DNA of 64,000 bases, from positions 62,001 to 126,000 of the forward strand of contig JAFRRT010000014.1 in assembly GCA_017427945.1 (NCBI GenBank), read 5' to 3'. The stretch comes from Muribaculaceae bacterium. Lineage in GTDB: Bacteria > Bacteroidota > Bacteroidia > Bacteroidales > Muribaculaceae. The notes beneath the pieces were generated by a model. That model made no database searches and was not told the DNA's origin. It was given only the letters and a program-made list of their open reading frames with translations. Both the position numbers and the translations under genes were made by a program. Shown piece by piece: positions 59,621 through 64,000 of this stretch (the stretch's first letter is position 1; each line of letters opens with the position of its first letter).

Positions 59621-60832
59621 ATGAAGAAAGAACTATCGGGAGGCTGCGGCATCGCAATATTGGGCTTTTCGCTGTTGCTCATCATTTGTGGCATCATCGC
59701 CGTGTTTGACATGCGCGCCGAGGGCGATGCCGCTGACGGTGCCCTCGGGTTGCTGATATTTGTCGCCATGCTGCTGCCGCTCATCTACTGGGGCTATGGG
59801 CTGTTGTACAAGTCCCAGCACCCGGACGAGCCGGTAAAACTCACCAAGAACGTGAAACACTATGGTGGCGGAGCGCTGGCAGCCCTGGCCATCTTTGCAT
59901 TATGGGCTGCCTTGACGGGTAATCCTGCCGAAAAGGAGGCAAAACCCATCACCGAGATTGCCCAAGAGCCCAATGAGCCTAAAGACAGCGTTGTCATCAC
60001 CGAGGTGATGGAAGGTGACCCCTATCAAGAGCTGGACGAACTCATCGGACTGGAATCGGTCAAAGAAGAGGTACACACGCTCGCCAATTTCGCCAAAATC
60101 CAGCAGCAACGTAAGGCGCAGGGCCTAAAGGTGCCCAAGATGTCGTTCCACCTCGTGTTCACCGGCAGCCCCGGTACGGGTAAAACCACCGTGGCACGCA
60201 TTGTGGCACGCATCTATAAGGACCTGGGCATCCTAAAGAGCGGCCACACTGTCGAGACCGACCGCTCGGGCCTCGTGGCAGAATATGTGGGACAGACGGC
60301 AACCAAGACCAACGCCGTGATTGACTCGGCGCTCAACGGAGTGCTGTTCATCGACGAAGCCTATGCCCTCGTGCCCGAGAATGCCGGCAGCGACTATGGT
60401 CAAGAAGCCATCTCCACACTGCTCAAGCGAATGGAGGATGACCGCGACAAGCTGGTGGTCATCATTGCCGGCTATCCTGACGAGATGAAACGCTTCATCG
60501 ACTCTAATCCCGGTCTGCAATCGCGCTTCACGCGCTATATCAATTTCCCTGACTACAGTGACAAGGAATTGTTTGACATCTTCAAACTGTACCTCGACAA
60601 AAACCAGTACAACATCACCGACGATGCTGCCGAACTGCTCAAGAACAACCTCAGTTATGTCGTGGCCAACAAGACCAAGAACTTCGGTAACGCCCGTTAT
60701 GTGCGCAACATCTTTGAGCGAGCAGTTGAGCAACAGGCCAATCGCCTGTCGGCCAAACGCAGCATCAGCGACGAGGAACTGTCCCTGCTGATCAAGGAAG
60801 ACATCGAGAACGTCTTCAAGGCAAGAAAATAA
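59621..60832 (+). CDS. Membrane-anchored CbbX/CfxQ-like AAA+ ATPase
   Basis: The 403-residue protein has three predicted membrane segments in the first about 105 residues (IAILGFSLLLIICGIIAVF, ALGLLIFVAMLLPLIYWGYG, GALAALAIFALWAALTG). A cytosolic AAA+ domain follows: ELIGLESVKEEV, Walker A FTGSPGTGKTTVARIVA, the pore-loop region SGLVAEYVGQTATKT, Walker B VLFIDEAYALVPE, IIAGYPDEMKRFI and the arginine finger in NPGLQSRFTRYINF. It belongs to the CbbX/CfxQ/SpoVK group, known as rubisco activases, as type VII secretion ATPases (EccA) and in other roles. None of those partners is present. The secreted-protein gene follows after 5 bases. Confidence 0.88.
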   Translation: MKKELSGGCGIAILGFSLLLIICGIIAVFDMRAEGDAADGALGLLIFVAMLLPLIYWGYGLLYKSQHPDEPVKLTKNVKHYGGGALAALAIFALWAALTGNPAEKEAKPITEIAQEPNEPKDSVVITEVMEGDPYQELDELIGLESVKEEVHTLANFAKIQQQRKAQGLKVPKMSFHLVFTGSPGTGKTTVARIVARIYKDLGILKSGHTVETDRSGLVAEYVGQTATKTNAVIDSALNGVLFIDEAYALVPENAGSDYGQEAISTLLKRMEDDRDKLVVIIAGYPDEMKRFIDSNPGLQSRFTRYINFPDYSDKELFDIFKLYLDKNQYNITDDAAELLKNNLSYVVANKTKNFGNARYVRNIFERAVEQQANRLSAKRSISDEELSLLIKEDIENVFKARK

Positions 60833-60837
60833 GAGAC

Positions 60838-61392
60838 ATGAAAAGATTCTCCCTCATCATCATGCTATCACTCCTGACATCGTCGACCATCATGACGTAT
60901 GCCCAGGAAGTGACCGATGCCGAAATCGCATCCATCAGGGCTGCCTATCGCGACGCGAAAGAGCAGGTGGAAATCAACAGCCATGCCCAGGAGCAGAATG
61001 TGCCCTGCAACGACATGGAAGTCGTCAGCCATTACGTCATCCCGGGTTGCGGCCCTACCGAGGAGATTATCCACTACTATTTCACACTTGACGAGGACCC
61101 CGAAACGGGCTCATACGTGAATAAGCCCTATCTGATTACAAGGAGCTATAACGTTGCCGCCCGCAAGTTCTATGAGGAATTCCTGTTTGACAAGCATGAT
61201 ACGAGCCTTCTGTTCTTCTACCAGTGCAACGACGCCACAGATGGAACCAGCGATGAGACGCGTTATTACTACGGGAAGAAAGGCACCCACCAATCCATCA
61301 AAGGGAGCGCCCAGATGGACGAGGTATTTGCAGCACGACTAGCCGACGAACTGAAAAGCGCCTTCAATCTGCTCATGAACAGAGATTTTTGA
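60838..61392 (+). CDS. Secreted protein of unknown function, partner of the CbbX-like ATPase
   Basis: The 184-residue protein has a signal peptide (FSLIIMLSLLTSSTIMTYAQ, cleavage after the Ala near residue 22). The mature part is alpha/beta with Tyr- and Asp-rich stretches (SHYVIPGCGPTEEIIHYYFT, KFYEEFLFDKHDTSLLFFYQ). No catalytic motif is recognised. It begins 5 bases after the AAA+ ATPase gene and ends before a strong terminator, so the two form a unit. I do not recognise the family. Confidence 0.78.
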   Translation: MKRFSLIIMLSLLTSSTIMTYAQEVTDAEIASIRAAYRDAKEQVEINSHAQEQNVPCNDMEVVSHYVIPGCGPTEEIIHYYFTLDEDPETGSYVNKPYLITRSYNVAARKFYEEFLFDKHDTSLLFFYQCNDATDGTSDETRYYYGKKGTHQSIKGSAQMDEVFAARLADELKSAFNLLMNRDF

Positions 61393-61420
61393 CAGCACAT
61401 TTTGACAGCATGCCATACTC

Positions 61421-61457
61421 GCCGTGAGCTATACTTGATATAGCTCACGGTGTTTTA
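61421..61457 (+). terminator. Terminator after the gmd-fcl-esterase-ATPase unit
   Basis: CCGTGAGCTATA (61422-61433) pairs perfectly with TATAGCTCACGG (61439-61450), followed by TGTTTTATTT. Confidence 0.9.
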
Positions 61458-61613
61458 TTTGAACCTTCAAGAAACCCTCGAGACGAGTCGTATTTATTGA
61501 AAAACACATTCAGCAACCATACATTCTATTAGGCGATTAGGACGAAAAGTGTAAAAAAATTTGACACTTTTCAGAAAAAAAATCAGAATCCTTGAGATTT
61601 CCTGGATTTTTGC
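61458..61613. other. Intergenic stretch with an inverted repeat upstream of the LRR gene
   Basis: No gene is seen between the terminator and the promoter at 61614. The one clear structure is an inverted repeat, GAAAAGTGT (61544-61552) and ACACTTTTC (61564-61572), with an 11-base A/T-rich centre, which could be an operator or a transcript hairpin. Confidence 0.5.
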
Positions 61614-61644
61614 TTGTACCTGATTTTGTCAAACTTTAACTTTG
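61614..61644 (+). promoter_or_regulatory. Promoter of the DUF285 LRR gene
   Basis: TTG (61614-61616), a 20-base spacer and TAACTTTG (61637-61644) match the Bacteroidetes elements; the leader is about 80 bases. Confidence 0.68.
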
Positions 61645-61728
61645 CAACAACCCTATAAGGAGAATTGATATTTCTGACGCAGTATCCTTTCAAACAAATT
61701 ATCATTAACCAATAACTTATCAAACTAC

Positions 61729-63726
61729 ATGAAAAAAATTTTACTTATTAAAACGCTCGCCCTATTGGGGTGTATGCTGTGTTCAATCAGTGCTGTGGCC
61801 CTGGAGGCCTACACCGAGTACACATCGGAAGACTCGACGCTAACGTTCTATTATGACAACCTGCGTTATTCACGCACCGGCATGACCTATAACCTATTCA
61901 CTGGACATAACGGACCTGGCTGGTACAACGACGGTACAAATAAAAATGTCGTCAAAGTGGTGTTCGACCCGTCTTTCGCCGATGCCCGTCCTACCGATAC
62001 TTACAAGTGGTTTTATGGCATGGATAAACTTAAGACCATCACTAACTTGAACATCCTCAACACTTCGGAGGTGACCAATATGGGCGGCTTGTTCAATAGC
62101 TGCGAGAGTTTGACAAGCATCGACCTGAGCAATTTCAACACCGAAAAAGTGACAAGCATGTATAGTATGTTCGAACGATGCCATACTTTGACGAGTCTTG
62201 ACGTGAGCGGCTTCAACACCTCAAAGGTGACTGATATGTGCAGCATGTTCTACGCTTGCGACGGTTTGACGAGCCTTGACGTGACCAACTTTAACACTGA
62301 GAGTGTTACAGACATGGCGTTAATGTTCTATAAGTGTGAAAAACTAACGAGCCTTGACGTAAGCGGGTTCAATACTGCTAATGTGACGAACATGGACGGT
62401 ATGTTCGGTTACTGTTATGTTTTGTCAAGCCTTGACTTGAGCAATTTCAATACCTCCAAAGTCAAAAACATGGGGGGCATGTTCTATCAGTGCTTAAACC
62501 TGACAAGCCTTGACCTAAGCAGCTTCAACACTGCTAACGTGATTGATATGTCCTGGATGTTTGCAAGTATGAATCTGACAAGTCTCGACCTAAGTAACTT
62601 CAACACCCAGAACGTGACAAGAATGGACTATATGTTCCAGAGTTGCAGCAACTTGACAAGCCTTGACCTAAGCAGCTTTAACACAGCAAATGTAAAAAAC
62701 ATGCATAACATGTTCTGGGGGTGCAGCAGTTTGACAAGCCTTGACGTGAGCGGGTTCAACACGGCCCAAGTGACAGACATGGAAGGCATGTTCCATGTCT
62801 GCAAAAGTTTGACAAGCCTTGACGTGAGTGGTTTCAACACGTCCCAAGTAACAAACATGTCGCGCATGTTCAATAGTTGCAGCAGCTTGACAAGTCTTGA
62901 TGTAAGTAATTTCAATACCTCTGAGGTGACAAATATGAGCTCCATGTTCAATGGCTGTAAAAGCTTGACAAGTCTTGATGTAAGCGGGTTCAACACCAAC
63001 AACGTGACTAACATGAGCAGTATGTTCAGTAGCTGCAGCGGCTTGACAAGTCTTGACGTTAGTAATTTCAATACCTCTAAGGTGACAAATATTAGCTCCA
63101 TGTTCTCATATTGCAGCGGGTTGACGAGACTTGACCTGAGAAACTTCAATACCGAGAACGTGACAAGCATGGGCTCTGTATTCTCGAACTGCACTGGGTT
63201 GACAAGCGTTGACCTGAGCAGTTTCAACACTGCCAATGTGGAATACACTGCCAGCATGTTCTCATACTGTACCAGTTTGAGGAGTCTTGACCTGAGCAGT
63301 TTCAACACCCAGAATGTGACATATATGGAAAGTATGTTTTATGGCAGCAATAACCTTGTTACCATCAAGGTGAGCGATGGTTGGACGACCGATAACCTTG
63401 AAGAGGGCTATTCTTCCTATAGATTGTTCAGCAACTGCACCAGCCTCGTGGGCGGACAGGGCACGACCTATGATCCCAATCACACAAACAAGGACTATGC
63501 CCACATTGACGGTGGTCCCTCCAACCCGGGTTACCTCACCGACGCCAATGCCACCACGCCTGGCGACATGAACGGCGACGGACGTCTGAGCATCGCTGAT
63601 GTGACAGCACTTATCGACATGCTGCTTGAAGGTGGCGACATGCCCGATTATGCCGATGTCAATGGAGACACCAATGTGAGCATTGCCGACGTGACCGCAT
63701 TGATCGACATGCTGTTGGGTATTTGA
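61729..63726 (+). CDS. Secreted DUF285/BspA-like repeat protein with dockerin-like tail
   Basis: The 665-residue exported protein has a signal peptide (IKTLALLGCMLCSISAVA, cleavage near residue 24; a Cys within the hydrophobic core does not make a convincing lipobox). A short entry region is followed by sixteen 26-residue repeats (about 128-542) of the type LTSLDVSGFNTSKVTDMCSM plus FYACDG, one copy being a residue shorter. A capping region follows (KVSDGWTTDN), then a dockerin-like pair (GDMNGDGRLSIADVTALIDM and DVNGDTNVSIADVTALID). DUF285 repeats form an LRR-like surface structure used in adhesion. The repeats are highly similar at DNA level, so copy number could vary between strains. Confidence 0.9.
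   Translation: MKKILLIKTLALLGCMLCSISAVALEAYTEYTSEDSTLTFYYDNLRYSRTGMTYNLFTGHNGPGWYNDGTNKNVVKVVFDPSFADARPTDTYKWFYGMDKLKTITNLNILNTSEVTNMGGLFNSCESLTSIDLSNFNTEKVTSMYSMFERCHTLTSLDVSGFNTSKVTDMCSMFYACDGLTSLDVTNFNTESVTDMALMFYKCEKLTSLDVSGFNTANVTNMDGMFGYCYVLSSLDLSNFNTSKVKNMGGMFYQCLNLTSLDLSSFNTANVIDMSWMFASMNLTSLDLSNFNTQNVTRMDYMFQSCSNLTSLDLSSFNTANVKNMHNMFWGCSSLTSLDVSGFNTAQVTDMEGMFHVCKSLTSLDVSGFNTSQVTNMSRMFNSCSSLTSLDVSNFNTSEVTNMSSMFNGCKSLTSLDVSGFNTNNVTNMSSMFSSCSGLTSLDVSNFNTSKVTNISSMFSYCSGLTRLDLRNFNTENVTSMGSVFSNCTGLTSVDLSSFNTANVEYTASMFSYCTSLRSLDLSSFNTQNVTYMESMFYGSNNLVTIKVSDGWTTDNLEEGYSSYRLFSNCTSLVGGQGTTYDPNHTNKDYAHIDGGPSNPGYLTDANATTPGDMNGDGRLSIADVTALIDMLLEGGDMPDYADVNGDTNVSIADVTALIDMLLGI
62110..63354 (+). 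repeat. Sixteen tandem 78-bp coding repeats (one of 75 bp)
   Basis: The array encodes the 26-residue DUF285 units. A recurrent DNA core is TTGACAAGYCTTGAC at each unit start. Unit 6 lacks one codon. Confidence 0.85.
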
Positions 63727-63789
63727 CCCTTAAGGGAACGTCTTGATAGCCCATTACAATTCCTGTTGGGAATTTGACACCAATGCAAC

Positions 63790-63830
63790 ATGCCCCCGAA
63801 AGTCAGACGAACTTTCGGGGGCATTCTATT
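63790..63830. terminator. Bidirectional terminator between convergent genes
   Basis: ATGCCCCCGAAAGT (63790-63803) pairs perfectly with ACTTTCGGGGGCAT (63811-63824) around a 7-base loop. Confidence 0.88.
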
Positions 63831-63852
63831 TCGGTTCTCTTTAATCGCTTGA

Positions 63853-63999
63853 TTACTGGAAGGCGTTCTCGCTCAGGCCCTTGCCGCCGATAGCGAGATC
63901 CTTCATGTATTCGGGAACGGGCTTGCCCAGATACTTGTCAACATAGAGTTTGGCAAGGTACTGACCGAGCATGAATCCGTGACCACGCAGACCAGTGAG
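63853..63999 (-). CDS. FAD-dependent oxidoreductase, C-terminal end (cut by window edge)
   Basis: The last 48 codons of a minus-strand gene are visible, ending in TAA. The peptide includes LTGLRGHGFMLGQYLAKLYV and GKPVPEYMKDLAIGGKGL. GLRGHGFMLG is typical of the C-terminal FAD-contact region of DAO-type (glycine oxidase/DadA-like) flavoproteins. The rest lies outside the window, so substrate and integrity are unknown. Confidence 0.6.
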   Translation of the reverse strand, partial: LTGLRGHGFMLGQYLAKLYVDKYLGKPVPEYMKDLAIGGKGLSENAFQ

Positions 64000-64000
64000 C

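Noticed and set aside
62628-63308. 226-codon minus-strand frame with repeats
   Set aside because: Antisense shadow of the DUF285 repeat array; the repeats are explained by the plus-strand protein.
62110-63354. Regular spacing of repeats considered as a CRISPR array
   Set aside because: Units are contiguous coding repeats with no unique spacers between identical direct repeats, and no cas genes are near.

Overview
The window looks like chromosomal DNA of a gut Bacteroidales bacterium, most likely of the Muribaculaceae/Prevotella type. Three things point there. Promoters follow the Bacteroidetes pattern (TTTG or TTG, 18-21 bases, then TAnnTTTG) and starts lack strong Shine-Dalgarno sites. Family-typical proteins occur: an UpxY-type antiterminator, BspA-type leucine-rich-repeat proteins, SusE/F-like starch-binding modules, several HU paralogues and an SO_0444-type permease. 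Four secreted proteins carry dockerin-like GDVNxDGxVNIADxxxxID segments. I see no rRNA, tRNA, CRISPR array, prophage or insertion sequence; most of the window is core genome with some surface and accessory genes.

Layout. 1-9.2 kb (minus): the ruvC start, a large secreted alpha-amylase, then prfB-argB-asd with a small SPFH-tail-like membrane protein, and an acyl-CoA synthetase. 9.4-12.7 kb (plus): a secreted FGE-sulfatase-like protein with dockerin-like repeats, a PrsW-type membrane protease and a small lipoprotein. 12.7-16.9 kb (minus): parE-coaD-ctp. 17-18.5 kb: a lipoprotein, then HIT and greA. 18.7-22.4 kb: a Wzx-type flippase and a FemAB/GNAT-like protein facing a dicarboxylate/amino-acid symporter. 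22.4-23.0 kb: an intergenic stretch with a strong promoter, a likely small RNA and a multi-hairpin element, followed by an outer-membrane barrel protein. 23.7-27.4 kb (minus): an LRR_5 surface protein and HU. 27.5-35.2 kb (plus): two rhomboids, an EEP hydrolase, an M3 peptidase, a HAD phosphatase and an AspT/YidE-type transporter.

35.3-38.2 kb holds a tight four-gene dTDP-aminosugar operon (rfbA, two WxcM/FdtA-like cupins, a DegT aminotransferase). 38.2-39.9 kb (minus): a HU domain fused to a membrane helix and a LysM-like domain, plus a small HU. 40-44.3 kb (plus): a hydroxyacid dehydrogenase, a PAS protein, cmk, ispH and a DUF3298-like protein that overlaps a convergent metallo-hydrolase. 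44.2-46 kb (minus): the hydrolase and an RsmI-like methyltransferase. 46-48 kb (plus): phoH and the menaquinone methyltransferase. 48-53.8 kb (minus): a transglutaminase-like protein, radC, a glycosyltransferase, a MATE exporter and a single-chain ATPase-TOPRIM (DUF4435) protein resembling a fused PARIS/OLD-type defence effector. 53.9-55.8 kb: a metal permease fused to an HMA domain, and a NUDIX hydrolase. 55.8-61.4 kb (plus): UpxY, gmd and fcl (GDP-fucose), an esterase, a membrane-anchored CbbX-like AAA+ ATPase and a secreted partner. 61.7-63.7 kb: a 16-repeat DUF285 surface protein. The window ends in the 3' part of an FAD-dependent oxidoreductase.

The items most worth following up are the ATPase-TOPRIM protein, the candidate small RNA at about 22.57-22.66 kb, the HU-membrane-LysM fusion, the dockerin-like tags without visible cohesins, and the recurrent TTAGG-like intergenic micro-repeats.
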